A program made the position numbers and the translations under genes. Of a stretch of 64,000 nucleotides of DNA, positions 17,701 through 26,616 are shown piece after piece. Position 1 is the stretch's first letter. Each line of letters begins with the position of its first letter. The notes beneath the pieces are model-generated. The model saw nothing but the letters and a program-made list of their open reading frames with translations. It had not been told where the DNA came from and did not search any database. Source of the stretch: Streptomyces niveus (GTDB lineage: Bacteria > Actinomycetota > Actinomycetes > Streptomycetales > Streptomycetaceae); contig NZ_CP018047.1 of NCBI RefSeq assembly GCF_002009175.1, forward strand, positions 7,926,493 to 7,990,492, read 5' to 3'.

Positions 17701-18611
17701 CGAGGGTGGACGCGCTGGCCATCAGACCTGGGAAGTCCGGGACGACTGTCCTGGCCACCGGAGACAGCGGCGGTGGCGTGCGACTGTGGGACGTCTCCGC
17801 GCCGGCCCGTCCGGTGGAGGCCGGTGGAGCACTGCCCGGGCAGACGAAGCCGGTCTCGGCCCTCGCCTTCGACGCTGATGGGCACACCCTCGTCGCGGCC
17901 TCGATGAACTTGCAGGGCGGCTATGTGGGCGGGCTGCGCGCCTGGGATGTGTCGGATCCACTGCGCCCCGCGGCACTTGGTGACGAACTGAGCGGACAGC
18001 GGTGGCCGGTCAGGGGCCTGGCCGCCGTGCCCCGCGGCGGGTACATCTACAGCGGGGACATCAACGGCTCCGTCCGTGCGTGGCGGACCGCCGACGGAAC
18101 CGTTCCCGACTTGGTCGAGCGGGTCGCCAGTGCCCAAGTTGTCTGGTCTCTGGCCGCCGGCCCGAACTCGCGGTTGATCGCGACGGGCAGCGGAGACAGC
18201 AAAATCAAGCTGTGGGACGTATCCCGGCCGATGTCCCCGAAAGCCATCGGGAAACCGCTGCTCAGCGGGGGCATCGTGACCGGCGTCGGCTTCGCTCCGG
18301 ACGGCAAGCTGCTCGCGGGGAGCAACGCCCTCGGGCAGATCCGCCTGTGGGACATTTCCGACCCCGCCCACGCGGCCGTCTATGGGCTCCCGGTCACGGG
18401 CCACATCAACTCGGTCGCGGCACTGAGGTTCAGCCCGCACGGAGGCCTGCTGATCACCGGCGGCGAGGACGGCACCGTACGCCTCTGGCAGACCGACCCC
18501 GCCCGCGCCCGTGCGATCTTGTGCGCATCGACGCGTGAGGCCATGAGTCCTGCCCTGTGGAAGAAGTACGTGTCACCGGACCTGGCCTACGACCCACCCT
18601 GCGGCGGATGA
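14745..18611 (+). CDS. STAND-type NTPase with TM helix and WD40 repeats
   Basis: 1288 aa from the GTG at 14745 (coupled start; a longer frame to 14649 is unlikely). Residues 15-36 carry the VYQS motif shared with the upstream protein, then a His-rich stretch. The nSTAND NTPase module follows (FFGRE entry motif, P-loop APSGAGKSS near 111-119, Walker B VVLVVDQLEELF with D202), with a winged-helix-like region to about 510. One membrane helix lies at about 526-549, and residues 615-1280 form WD40-type propeller repeats (repeated LWDVSDP and FSPDGxLLA units). Such proteins are signal-activated switches in immunity-like systems. The TM would place sensor and NTPase on opposite sides of the membrane. 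Confidence 0.9.
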   Translation: MTSRRDRGETAGDVELHAWATQRGTVYQSAGGMVVVHGGVNHHRHEHHHSGGEESVRTTTPSTVEECPYPGLRAFGRDEAEWFFGREVLVSRIMNQLELCLTDHSPLVVVAPSGAGKSSLLRAGLLPELAKGQLPGSRRWPQLLLTPTADPLAALVSGLSRLTGSEEALVAEAMEAGPGSLSTLIRERLELPPEGRVVLVVDQLEELFTLCQDESVRSGFVDVLVGLAGTDEPVVLAVYGLRSDFYSSCTAYPHLRDALMNRQVIVGSMSDDEVRKAVTKPAARGGLSLAPGLVDVILRDLRGVAGPEEGAYEAGRLPLLGHALRATWLERRDNMLTVDSYRDTGGIDGAVAATAEEEFGKLSPSAQQATRLMFLGLIRIGENGEVTRRRRTRVDLLLAAADPEAVPDVAERFTRARLLTQSAEREDGVVTVEVTHEALLWAWPRLRQEWIGAGRSGVPVRQELEEAAVAWKHGGRNDATVLYKGAKLEVARTWASGASPEDLTPLVTAFLTASRRHQRRVRRIRHGAVTVVVVLALLASGLAVFGFVQKGNALEQRDNAIFDRVSAEADRQRETNGALAAQLDLVAYRMRPTAGLRTRLMTGTASVLSTPLPGQFGAYPSVAFGPDGRLATAGGKARFWDASDPVHPAPVTSPLSAGEGVNVGPVEYNARGDLLIQGGSDGSIRILDVSDAGHPVVLSDPVAVSEGQVVSLELSPDNRVLALGTRLETNGTSSGDVQLWDVSNPRRPQRLSTVVSVQRQTITSAAFSSDGATLAVSGGTGPGTDRRLLARLWDVSRPSLPKALGGELGGHKGVIHQVAFSLVGQVMATAGGDGKVLVWDVSDRQRPKVTATLFHSTTVDVVTFSPDGQLLATGDNSGSITLWNTGAAAQTRAIAPVLRGHTTVVSRLAFDTTGRTLASAGGDGKVLLWRLPPTLAVTNGGQGVGALAQSGDGRLLAVASGLQVTLWDVSDPSRLTRLGALPPFRTRVDALAIRPGKSGTTVLATGDSGGGVRLWDVSAPARPVEAGGALPGQTKPVSALAFDADGHTLVAASMNLQGGYVGGLRAWDVSDPLRPAALGDELSGQRWPVRGLAAVPRGGYIYSGDINGSVRAWRTADGTVPDLVERVASAQVVWSLAAGPNSRLIATGSGDSKIKLWDVSRPMSPKAIGKPLLSGGIVTGVGFAPDGKLLAGSNALGQIRLWDISDPAHAAVYGLPVTGHINSVAALRFSPHGGLLITGGEDGTVRLWQTDPARARAILCASTREAMSPALWKKYVSPDLAYDPPCGG

Positions 18612-18835
18612 CACCGGCGCGCGGATTCCCGACATGCCTCCGCCCGCGGAGCCGCGCGTGCGAGGCGCTGCCGAGCTTGCCCGGCGCCCGGCCCGCCGCC
18701 ATCTCGCGGGTTGGGGGAGACCCCGACCCGCGACCTGATCCCGGCCTCGGGACTGGTGGGCCCGCAGGTTCAGGAGTTGCGTATGCGCCGTAGCCGTCGG
18801 CCGATCGTCAGCCTGTGTCGGTGCTCTGCGGGATG

Positions 18836-19234
18836 ATGACCGACGTGAACACCGAGATACTCATAGACGTCTGGCAGCGACTTCTCGCCGACCCGCGCAA
18901 GTCGTTCGTGCTGTTCGAGCACGGCACCTGTGTCGTACTGACCGCTCCGGAGGGGGAGCTTGCCGAACAGGCAACTGACCTCCTGAAGAAGTTCGGCCCG
19001 GCGCACGCCGGATCTTCGGCAGGAGACTTTGGGGTGATCGACCTCAAGGATGTCGAGGGGTGGGTCGTTACGGGGCATCACAACGACGTCCTTACCTATG
19101 TCGCCCTCGATGAGCCTCAAGACCAATCGCAGATCGCAGTCGGACTGTTCGGACGTCTCAAGCGCCACCGGGACGGCACCGAGCTTCACGTCGTCCACGT
19201 CGAGGACAAACGAGGCTCAGCGAACCCGGCGTGA
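18836..19234 (+). CDS. Hypothetical cytosolic protein, about 130 aa
   Basis: 132 aa from an ATG at 18836 (an in-frame GTG at 18815 is possible). The sequence alternates strands and helices: ILIDVWQRLLADPRKSFVLF, GTCVVLTAPEGELAEQATDL, then GWVVTGHHNDVLTYV. It has no signal or membrane helix. The family is not recognised, but it is a plausible small alpha/beta protein. Its 3' end overlaps the convergent SMI1/KNR4 gene by 18 bases. Confidence 0.7.
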   Translation: MTDVNTEILIDVWQRLLADPRKSFVLFEHGTCVVLTAPEGELAEQATDLLKKFGPAHAGSSAGDFGVIDLKDVEGWVVTGHHNDVLTYVALDEPQDQSQIAVGLFGRLKRHRDGTELHVVHVEDKRGSANPA

Positions 19235-20407
19235 GTACCGCGCTTCAACTGCGCTGCCATGGCTCATCGACGGCACCGACAGGTCGATTTCTGACATCGC
19301 CGCCTCAACGATGTGTGCCAGCGCCCCCGGCAGAGTCAATCCGCCCTCGGGTGTCTGGTGCATGCGAGGTTCTTCGTCCCTGGCCCAGGTACCGGTCAGG
19401 CCGGTGTCGCAGTCGATGAAATCGCCGGCCCTCGGTTCGTCCACCGTGTCGGCGGTGAAGGGAACCCAACGTGGGCCCCAGCCCGGCATCTCGTCGGCGA
19501 GGAACTCACGGGTCTCCAGGGCGGTTTCGATCGGCATCAGCGCCAGCCCGTTGAGGAACGCGCCCGCACCGGAGCCGGTGACACCGTCGTTCAGCGTCCA
19601 CAGGGCACGCAGGGGAGCGGGCAGTGGGAAGCCGAGCCGCTGCTCGGCCCGCTCGATTTGGTGATCGGAGGCGCCCGGCCGCAGCGATGCGTAGGACTCC
19701 GGCGCCCGCAGCCGCAGCCAGACCCTCAGCCGCTCCCACGCGGCGGTGACCAATTGGTCCTCGGGAGGGACCTGTTCGCGCTCGGGCTGATGGGCCCGGG
19801 TTTCCTCCAACACCCAGGTGAGATGGGCGGGCGGGCCTTCGTGTCGTTGAGGAACGCGCGAGTACCGGCGCGAGTACGGCATGGGGGTGCCGGTCTCCAG
19901 CGACTCGGCCATCAGCCTGATCATCTCCCCCAGACTCTTCCAGCGGACCGCGGTGACCTCGTCGCTCTCGTAGTCGATCTCGATGATGCTGCCGTAGGTG
20001 GTCCCGGGCCGGTGGTCGATGAGGAGACTCTCGCCGGTGTTCGTACCGGCGATGGGCAGCCACAGCGGGTCCGCCCACGGGCTCATCGCCCATTCCTCGG
20101 GGTCCTCGCCAAACTGGTCGTGGAACTCTTCGAGCATCTCCCGCATGTAGTCCGGCCCGCCCTTGAGCGCTTCGACGTCGTACGGGACGTGGCCGCCCGG
20201 CCAGATGGGGGCGCCGTACATGGGGGCGCCGCCGTGGATTGCGAGCCACCGCACGAGGTGGGGATGGAGCGGGTACGGGATCGCGTCCTGGAGGGCCTGG
20301 ACGGCTTCTTCGCAGGCAGCCGGGTGAAGCCCGGACAGGGCACTGGTGCACCGGTGCTCGCGAAGCCAGGTCTCGATGCGCTGCCAGGCGCGACTGATGT
20401 CGTCCAC
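19217..20407 (-). CDS. Two-domain SMI1/KNR4 (SUKH superfamily) protein
   Basis: 396 aa if started at the GTG at 20407, preceded by AGGA; the frame extends to 20425. Two copies of the SUKH fold are seen. Residues about 10-180 contain the [16 protein letters not shown] motif, a [11 protein letters not shown] strand and DYESDEV. Residues about 225-370 contain [25 protein letters not shown] and GDFIDCD. SUKH proteins commonly act as immunity proteins against polymorphic toxins or as general binding modules. No toxin gene is adjacent, so an orphan immunity or housekeeping role is open. Confidence 0.85.
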   Translation of the reverse strand: MDDISRAWQRIETWLREHRCTSALSGLHPAACEEAVQALQDAIPYPLHPHLVRWLAIHGGAPMYGAPIWPGGHVPYDVEALKGGPDYMREMLEEFHDQFGEDPEEWAMSPWADPLWLPIAGTNTGESLLIDHRPGTTYGSIIEIDYESDEVTAVRWKSLGEMIRLMAESLETGTPMPYSRRYSRVPQRHEGPPAHLTWVLEETRAHQPEREQVPPEDQLVTAAWERLRVWLRLRAPESYASLRPGASDHQIERAEQRLGFPLPAPLRALWTLNDGVTGSGAGAFLNGLALMPIETALETREFLADEMPGWGPRWVPFTADTVDEPRAGDFIDCDTGLTGTWARDEEPRMHQTPEGGLTLPGALAHIVEAAMSEIDLSVPSMSHGSAVEARYSRRVR

Positions 20408-20599
20408 CAGCGCATCCTGGCACACAGCACCAGCTTGGTGGACTGTCAGTCAGGCAGTGGCCAGGACGGGGGTGTTGAGCGCGAGATGTACCGGCCACCG
20501 CCGTCGTCGCTCGCCTGGGACACGAAGCGCTTCAGGGTCCCTAGCTGGCTCAGCGCCTCCGGGGTCACGAGCGAGACCACCTCAATCCGGTGTCCGGCC

Positions 20600-21202
20600 C
20601 GCCGGTACGCGGCCGCCGGGGTCCGGAACTACGGGATCGGGGTGGTCAAGACCGCCGAACGGCTCGGCGAGGCCCTCGAACTGCTCTGGGGCACGGCGGC
20701 GGTCAACACTCGCAACTCCTGCCGGGCGGGGGTGCTGTCCTGGCTCGGTCGGTGCCGTGAGCGAGGCTACGAGGGACCGATGGTTCCGGCCTGGGCGAAG
20801 CGGCTGGCGGTGCCGGACTCCGAGATTCCGGCCCGCTCGAAGATGGGGGTCGACCGGCTGATCGCGCGGCGCGAGGTGCGCCTGTGGGAGAAGACGCTGT
20901 GGTGGATGCTCTACGAACCGCCGGGCGGTTCCGGGGAGATCCTGGGCGTCGATATCGAGGAGTTGGACCTTGCCGGGCGCCCTTGCCTGGTCAAGGCCGA
21001 GGACGCCCGGACCAAGGCCCGCCGCCGGGGACAGTCGCGCGAGGACTACGTGCCGGAGCCCGTGTACGGGGGTGCGGACACCTGGCCGGCTAGGCTGTCA
21101 TACGAGCAGGCCCGCGCCCTGCTCGACGAGCACACCGCCTGCTGGGGCCTGCACGAGTACCGCTACTCCGCCCTGCCCCATCTCGGCGGCCGCCGCCGGT
21201 AG
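20600..21202 (+). pseudogene. Tyrosine recombinase/integrase relic
   Basis: The reading frame matches a Streptomyces integrase type: [51 protein letters not shown], then [10 protein letters not shown] and [13 protein letters not shown]. About 30 residues around the middle of the catalytic domain are missing between EPVYGGAD and [13 protein letters not shown]. It then ends abruptly at [13 protein letters not shown] with no Tyr nucleophile region. It also lacks a proper N-terminus. A dead integrase, evidence of an earlier mobile element here. Confidence 0.75.
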
Positions 21203-21330
21203 ACCTCTCCGCGGCGGCACGGGCACGCGACCTCGACAGGTCACCACGGGCCGGTGCCCGGGGGCGGCAGAGCTCCCGTGCGCCGGGCGCCGTATGGTTC
21301 GACTTCCCCCCCTGCGAGAGGAACGGTGCG

Positions 21331-21648
21331 ATGCTCGGCTATTGGCTGGCGGTCGTCCGCCGGCTGGCCCTGTCCGCGCTGGCGACCGGCGTGGTGTGCG
21401 CGGCCGCCATGACCGCCGTGCTGGTCCTGGGCGACGGCATCCCCTGGAGCGGGGCCGCCCCCCAGGTCCTGGCCGCGGGCGCGGCGGGCGCCCTCGTCTT
21501 CGCCGCCGTGCTGTCCACCTCCACAGTGGTGAGCGCGGCCCGCACTGCCCGCCTGTACGGGCTCACGCTCGGCCCCGAGGCCGTGGCCCTGCCCTCCGTG
21601 CGTGAGGTGCGGATGCCCGCCATCAAGGACAGGACAGCTTTCAGTTGA
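21331..21648 (+). CDS. Small two-helix membrane protein
   Basis: 105 aa with an ATG at 21331 and AGAGGA upstream. Two hydrophobic helices (LALSALATGVVCAAAMTAVLVL and VLAAGAAGALVFAAVLSTSTVV) are joined by a short loop, followed by a cytosolic tail. No family recognised. The TGA overlaps the TTG of the next gene (TTGA), so the two are coupled and likely function together. Confidence 0.7.
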   Translation: MLGYWLAVVRRLALSALATGVVCAAAMTAVLVLGDGIPWSGAAPQVLAAGAAGALVFAAVLSTSTVVSAARTARLYGLTLGPEAVALPSVREVRMPAIKDRTAFS

Positions 21649-21944
21649 CGGACAGCGTGCGGCACGCGGTCGAGAGGGACCCCGTCCTGCGGTTGGACGA
21701 GATCACCGCGTTCGGGCACGGCACCCTGAGCCTGACGATGCGGGGGCCGTCGGACACGACGGTCTCCGTACAGGTCCGTGTCACGACCGGGCCAGAGGAC
21801 ACGGCCGCCGTCGTGGAGGTACGTCCGGCGGCCACGTACAAGCGGTTGGACGCGGCGGCCTGCTGGGCCGTCGCCCGCGTCGTCGAGAAGCGCGTAGCGC
21901 AGGCCTTGCGAGCCGAGGCCGCAGAGGCCGGCCTGGCCCGCTGA
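21645..21944 (+). CDS. Small cytosolic partner of membrane protein
   Basis: 99 aa from a TTG overlapping the upstream stop. A beta-rich first half (ITAFGHGTLSLTMRG, TVSVQVRVTTG, AAVVEVRP) is followed by a helical end (CWAVARVVEKRVAQALRAEA). No known domain. The tight coupling suggests that it associates with the two-helix membrane protein. Confidence 0.6.
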   Translation: MTDSVRHAVERDPVLRLDEITAFGHGTLSLTMRGPSDTTVSVQVRVTTGPEDTAAVVEVRPAATYKRLDAAACWAVARVVEKRVAQALRAEAAEAGLAR

Positions 21945-22060
21945 CGCGGGGCCGCCCACGCGGTGAGCGCTGAGGCCGACGCGGGGGTGGAAACGGGAAA
22001 GGGGCGGCCGGTGTGGTGTCGACCGCTCTGTATCTGGGCGGCCTACAGCCCGCAGCGGCT

Positions 22061-22570
22061 TCACCTGCTTCGGGCCAAATTCTTGAGGCTCTTGGCGTAT
22101 TGGAGCGCCACGGCCCGCTGGAGCAAGCGTCCGGCGGGTCCCAGCGCCGTCGCGTACCAAGCTGAGGATCGGCTGATAGCGATAATGACGAAGTCGGTGG
22201 TGTCGTCCGGTCGGCGTTCCAGAACGAACGCCTCTTCGCCGCACTCGGGGTGTCCGGTGAGTGTTCCGTAGGCGAACCCGGTCCGGTGTGTCTCGTTGAC
22301 GGTCCACACAACCTCGCATGGTGCCGTGAGCGGGCCTGCCCGCAGTGACACTTGTACGCCCGGCGCGGCGCGCGGAGTGTGGCCCGGGACACGGATGAAT
22401 GGTGTGGCCCGGTGCATCTTCCAGGTGAAGAGCGCCTCGGCAGCTCGGTCGTAGGTGTCGAGACCCAATGGTGTACGGAGCTGCAGCTTGTGGAAGCCCG
22501 GCGGCACCGGTCCGCCCTTCGCCGTTATGCCCACGTCGTCATAGGTCAGATTGCGCATGCGCCTCATCAT
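22061..22570 (-). CDS. DUF1990 family protein
   Basis: 169 aa. The family signature is clear near the C-terminus: TGFAYGTLTGHPECGEEAFV, then FVIIAISRSSAWYATALGP. The N-terminus has LTYDDVGITA and GFHKLQLRTPLG, also typical of DUF1990. Structures are START/Bet v1-like and the function is not established. The start could be the ATG at 22558 (MRNLTYDD) rather than 22570. It lies just downstream of the DUF2283 gene on the same strand. Confidence 0.85.
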   Translation of the reverse strand: MMRRMRNLTYDDVGITAKGGPVPPGFHKLQLRTPLGLDTYDRAAEALFTWKMHRATPFIRVPGHTPRAAPGVQVSLRAGPLTAPCEVVWTVNETHRTGFAYGTLTGHPECGEEAFVLERRPDDTTDFVIIAISRSSAWYATALGPAGRLLQRAVALQYAKSLKNLARSR

Positions 22571-22691
22571 GCCCCGCTGTCATGGGGATACGAGGTCGCC
22601 AAGGACGAGACCATCCATGTCTCCGGCGATGAACTGGTTCCAACCTGCCGCAACTTGCACCGCGGTCGCCGCCAGGGCGGTGCCCCACGGG

Positions 22692-22937
22692 TCATGAGCC
22701 CTCGGTGTCCAGCCGCTCCGTGGACCGGAGCAAGTACTCGGGCAACTTTGAACTGGCCGCCAACACCTCGATGCCGATGAGACGGCCCTGCTCATCGAAG
22801 TCGAGATTGATCATGGCGTCAGCGTCCACCGGATCGCAGGGATACACGCGCGCGGACTTCACGCGGGCCTGCGGTTCGGTGAAGTACACGTACGCCGCGT
22901 CCGCAGTCTTGTCGTAAGTCACTCTGACGTTTGCCAC
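22692..22937 (-). CDS. DUF2283 family protein
   Basis: 81 aa from a GTG at 22937 (GGGAG upstream); the frame extends to 22988. The signature VTYDKTADAAYVYFTEP and the later INLDFDEQGRLIGIEVLAAS are those of DUF2283, a small beta-sheet family found throughout bacteria and often near toxin-antitoxin genes. Function unknown. About 120 bases separate it from the DUF1990 gene. An overlapping 43-codon frame lies between them but does not look like a real protein. Confidence 0.85.
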   Translation of the reverse strand: MANVRVTYDKTADAAYVYFTEPQARVKSARVYPCDPVDADAMINLDFDEQGRLIGIEVLAASSKLPEYLLRSTERLDTEGS

Positions 22938-23106
22938 GGCAAGCGGGCTCCCTTGCTGTCGTTCGCCGGCGACGCTGTCCTTGTCCATGGCTCAGGCCAG
23001 GACGGTCTTGACGATGTCAGGGCTGAAGAGCCAATTCAGCCGCCCAGGACTCACCGGTTTACCCGATCGACAGCATCCCGGCGTGAGACCAAGATCAAAC
23101 AAGGGA

Positions 23107-24369
23107 CTACTGCGCGTCGCGCCGCCGACGCGCGCGTTCGAACTCAGCGACATCCGGCATCCAGGGACCGTGTTGTTCCAGTGCGGCGCAGCCGCCGCGG
23201 ACGAAGGTGCTCACCAGGTTCCGGTACCCGCCGATTCCGTCGACCAGGCTGTACTCGACCCGGTATTCCGGATCCGACCCGCCTTCGCTCTCGCGCACCG
23301 TCGTGATCCGGGCGATGGAGTCCGCGTAGAAGTGGAGTTGGATCCCTTCGCCCATCTCCTCGTCCTCGATGGTGAACACTTCGTTGTCCGCGGCAGAGCG
23401 ATCGCCGACGAACTCCCAGAACTCCGCGGTGGCAGTGCGGGGACTGTCCGAGAGCCACTTCTGCTCAACGCCCTTGTCGTCGGTGAACGACAGGATCGTC
23501 TTCCTCGCGCTCCCGCCGAAGTCGGCGCTGTCGCCGCCGGCCTCCTCGTCGTCCTCCATGGGTGTGCTCCTGGAGCGGTCCGCGGCCTCCGAGCACATCA
23601 GGAAGCTCACGGTACGCGCCGCGTCGTCGACGAGCTCAGGGTGTGCACGGCGCACGGCCGCGTCGACCGTCGTCGCCATCCGGTCCCAGTCGCGCTTGTC
23701 CGTGGCGCGCTTTCCCCGTCGCGGATCGCGGCCGATCCGCATCCCGGCGCACGCCTGCTCCGCGGTGGCGATCACCCGCATGACCTCGGGCAGTAGCGCG
23801 GGGTCGACGGCATCGGGCATTCGTCTCGGAACCGTCGCCCCGTGCAGGTACTGGCCCGTGTACTTCAGGATCGCGGCGTCGAGTGGAGCGAGAACTGTTC
23901 CGCGCTCGGCGCGACGGCGGTTCGCGTGGTACTCCTGAGCTCGTTTCCCGTTGGACGTTTCTGTCGCTGCGCGCATCGCCACGCAGACCTGACCGCGCTC
24001 GAGCAGATCGATGTCGGCCCCATGGGCGATGAGCCGGCCCCTGTCCCACCGGATGCGATGGAAGAGAGCGTCGACGTCCGCGGGCGCGGAGAGGAGGATC
24101 GGGTCCAGGAGCGCGACGGCAGCGTTCTCGTCGAGGGGGCCGCGGGTTCCGGCGTCGTCGCACAGCGGAAGGACCGCACTCCACAGCAGCATGTGCCTGG
24201 CCAAGTCCTCCCGGATCACCGCAAGATGGGCTTCCCCGATCGAGAACGTGAACGTGCGAGGCGCGTGGTTGGCGTCGGCCCCGGCACCGAGCATCAGCTT
24301 CAGCTCACCGTCCTCGCGGATCACGTGCGGGATCCAGCCGCTCTCGCGCGTGAAAACGATGTCTCTCAT
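23107..24369 (-). CDS. Large cytosolic protein of unknown function (DUF6357-like)
   Basis: 420 aa from the ATG at 24369; the in-frame ATG at 24387 adds six residues. No signal peptide or membrane helix. The N-terminal half is mixed alpha/beta (DIVFTRESGWIPHVIREDGE, RTFTFSIGEAHLAVIREDLA) and the centre is helical. An acidic low-complexity linker (MEDDEEAGGDSADF) leads to a C-terminal beta domain (HFYADSIARITTVRE). I believe this corresponds to the actinobacterial family DUF6357, but I give that from memory. Role unknown. Confidence 0.7.
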   Translation of the reverse strand: MRDIVFTRESGWIPHVIREDGELKLMLGAGADANHAPRTFTFSIGEAHLAVIREDLARHMLLWSAVLPLCDDAGTRGPLDENAAVALLDPILLSAPADVDALFHRIRWDRGRLIAHGADIDLLERGQVCVAMRAATETSNGKRAQEYHANRRRAERGTVLAPLDAAILKYTGQYLHGATVPRRMPDAVDPALLPEVMRVIATAEQACAGMRIGRDPRRGKRATDKRDWDRMATTVDAAVRRAHPELVDDAARTVSFLMCSEAADRSRSTPMEDDEEAGGDSADFGGSARKTILSFTDDKGVEQKWLSDSPRTATAEFWEFVGDRSAADNEVFTIEDEEMGEGIQLHFYADSIARITTVRESEGGSDPEYRVEYSLVDGIGGYRNLVSTFVRGGCAALEQHGPWMPDVAEFERARRRRDAQ

Positions 24370-24512
24370 GGACTCAGTCTTCCCCATCAGACGAGACCGG
24401 TGAGTCCTGCCTGCACCGATCTGACGCGGGAGCCGCCCCTACCCGCACTTCCACTGCCCGAACGTTCATTCCCGGACCCTCCGTTGCACAGCCCCCTGCA
24501 GCGTGCCGGTGT

Positions 24513-26444
24513 TCAGCGCGGGGCGGCCACGGCTGCCGCGGCCACGGTAAGGATGCGGTGCAGGACAGGGACCGGGATCGCCGGGTTCGTGACCGCTGCG
24601 CTTGCCGTGTCGCGGTCGTGCAGCAGTCCGGCCAGGACGCGGGCCGGCAGCTGCGGATTGCGCACCGCGGTGCCGCGGACGTGGGCCTCCGGGTCGTTCA
24701 GCAGCCGCACCGCGTCGGCCGGTGACAGCCGGGGGTCCTCAGCCGCGCGGCGGCGCACCTCGGCTTCGGGATCCCGGGCCAGGCGTGCGACGTCGACCGG
24801 CGTCGACTCAGGATCGTCCATGGCCAGGCGGCGCATCCGCCCGCTGGGGTCGGCGGCGTAGCGCAGCAGGCCCGTACGGGGGAAGTTGGGGTGACTGCGG
24901 GGCCGGCCGGGGTGGCTGAGGCTGCCGTCCCACCAGCGCCAGACCTCCAGCAGCATGTCGGCCGGTGCGTCCTCGCACGATTCGGCGAGGAACAGGCGGA
25001 CCACCCGGTCATCGTCCCGCGCCAGGCGCGCCACGACATCCAGCGGGAGGTGCCGGGCTCGGGCCACACTGCGGCGGACCAGCGGGTGGGACGACGCGGC
25101 GAGATGACGCATCGCGTCGGCGTCACCGTGAAGGTCTTCGACCCAGGGCAGGGTGTGCGACATCGACATCGACATCGACGTCGGGTCGAAGTCGTGGCGC
25201 ACCGTGGCACGTTGCTCCTCGGTGAGGTCGGGGCGCAGTGCCACCGCGGAGCGGATGTCGTCCTGCGGGTCCTGCGCCAGCACGGCGACGCCGTGTGTGC
25301 CCAAGCCCGGGTTGGCGGCCAGCGTCCGACGTACCTCCGCGTCCCCGTCCCCGACCAGCTCCGCCTCGAGCTCGGGTGCGAGGCGGCACCGTTCGAGCGC
25401 CCGCCGAGGGTCGGGCAGGGCGGCGAAAACCTCGCGAGGCATGGGTACGCCGGTGTGGTGGGCGAGCAGCGCAACCGTTAGCACCGCGTTGTCGGTGTCG
25501 GCCAACAGCCGCTCCCGCAGCGGCGGGGCGAGGTCCTCCCACCGGGCACAGGCAGCCGCCCGCACCCGGGGATCGGCGTCGGCCGCGAGGCCGGGGAGGT
25601 GGTGTGCGGGGAGCCCCGGGAGTTCGGCGGCTCGCGCGCGGGACGGGCCGGCGAGGAGGTCGTCGTACAGGTCGTCGGGCAGTTCGGCGCCCCAGGCACA
25701 GGCTTGCTCGGCCCGGAGCACGCGCCGGCTCGGCGACGGTTCGGCGCGGACCAGGCGTACCCACTGATCGGACGTGAGCTTGGGCCGGAAGGCGTCGGCA
25801 GGCCTCGACCGCACCCGCGGATCGGGGTGTGCCACGGCGGCGTCGAGGACGGCGGGCCGGTCGCATCCGTACAGGAAGCCATCCTCCACATCCAGCAGCC
25901 GGATCAGCAGTTCGTCCGTCGCGGCCGGATTCGCCCCGATCCCCTCCGCCCAGTGCAGAGGCCACGCATGTCGGCCGGGCACCGCCGCCCACACCTCGGC
26001 GTGCTCGTCGTCCGTCTCGCGCCCGGCGGCCGCCGCGGCCTCCTCCAGCCGCTCCGGCAGTCGGTCGAGGGCCGTCACCCGAAGTCCGCCCGCGCCGGGC
26101 ACCTCCGCCAGCAGCACCTGCCCGTCGAGGGAGAGCGCCACGAATCCGGGGTCGCCGGTCAACTCCGGTACGCCACTGCCGGCGTGCCGGACCCGGGTCC
26201 ACCAGGAGTCGTTGCCGCCGATCCGATGTCCGAGGACCGCCACCAGGAACTCACCGTCGACATCGCGAAGACGCCGCCACCACGCGGCGTCGAGTGCTTC
26301 GCAGGCCACTGCGTCCGGCGCCGCGATCCCACGCGCGATCCGCCAGCCGGCCTCCGGCGGGAACAGGCTGCCCGGGCGCACGTTCTCGACGACCGTGAGC
26401 CCGGCGCGTGCGAGTAGTTCAGAGAGTCCCTCTTGACGCTGCAC
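24513..26444 (-). CDS. LRV/HEAT-like repeat protein, 643 aa
   Basis: Start assigned to a GTG at 26444 with GGGGA upstream; the frame extends to 26510. The first 200 residues are a non-repetitive alpha/beta region. Most of the rest is leucine-rich-repeat-variant or HEAT-like units of about 24 residues, such as HPDPRVRSRPADA, DADPRVRAAACARWEDL, DPQDDIRSAVALRPDL and DPEAEVRRRAAEDPRL. These form a curved solenoid for protein binding. A hexanucleotide microrepeat encodes SMSMSMS near the centre. No enzymatic motif; a scaffold role is likely. Confidence 0.8.
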   Translation of the reverse strand: MQRQEGLSELLARAGLTVVENVRPGSLFPPEAGWRIARGIAAPDAVACEALDAAWWRRLRDVDGEFLVAVLGHRIGGNDSWWTRVRHAGSGVPELTGDPGFVALSLDGQVLLAEVPGAGGLRVTALDRLPERLEEAAAAAGRETDDEHAEVWAAVPGRHAWPLHWAEGIGANPAATDELLIRLLDVEDGFLYGCDRPAVLDAAVAHPDPRVRSRPADAFRPKLTSDQWVRLVRAEPSPSRRVLRAEQACAWGAELPDDLYDDLLAGPSRARAAELPGLPAHHLPGLAADADPRVRAAACARWEDLAPPLRERLLADTDNAVLTVALLAHHTGVPMPREVFAALPDPRRALERCRLAPELEAELVGDGDAEVRRTLAANPGLGTHGVAVLAQDPQDDIRSAVALRPDLTEEQRATVRHDFDPTSMSMSMSHTLPWVEDLHGDADAMRHLAASSHPLVRRSVARARHLPLDVVARLARDDDRVVRLFLAESCEDAPADMLLEVWRWWDGSLSHPGRPRSHPNFPRTGLLRYAADPSGRMRRLAMDDPESTPVDVARLARDPEAEVRRRAAEDPRLSPADAVRLLNDPEAHVRGTAVRNPQLPARVLAGLLHDRDTASAAVTNPAIPVPVLHRILTVAAAAVAAPR

Positions 26445-26616
26445 GCGGTCATGATCCCCGCCCGCTCGTGGTGGGACAAGGCCCTCAGCCCAGGCCAAAC
26501 CGGCCCTCACCTGATCACGACGTCGTAGCCACTCTTCAGGGAAGAGTGGCTGACCCGCGCCAGCCTCGCCCGGTCTCTCAGGCCGTCGAGCAGGCTGCCC
26601 GCCTCACCTTCCGGCG

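Noticed and set aside
16605..18440. 611-codon minus frame opposite the WD40 region
   Set aside because: Shadow of repetitive propeller codons; no family features.
22563..22694. 43-codon frame coupled between the DUF2283 and DUF1990 genes
   Set aside because: Overlapping ATGA junctions are suggestive, but the translation looks random and no ribosome site supports it.
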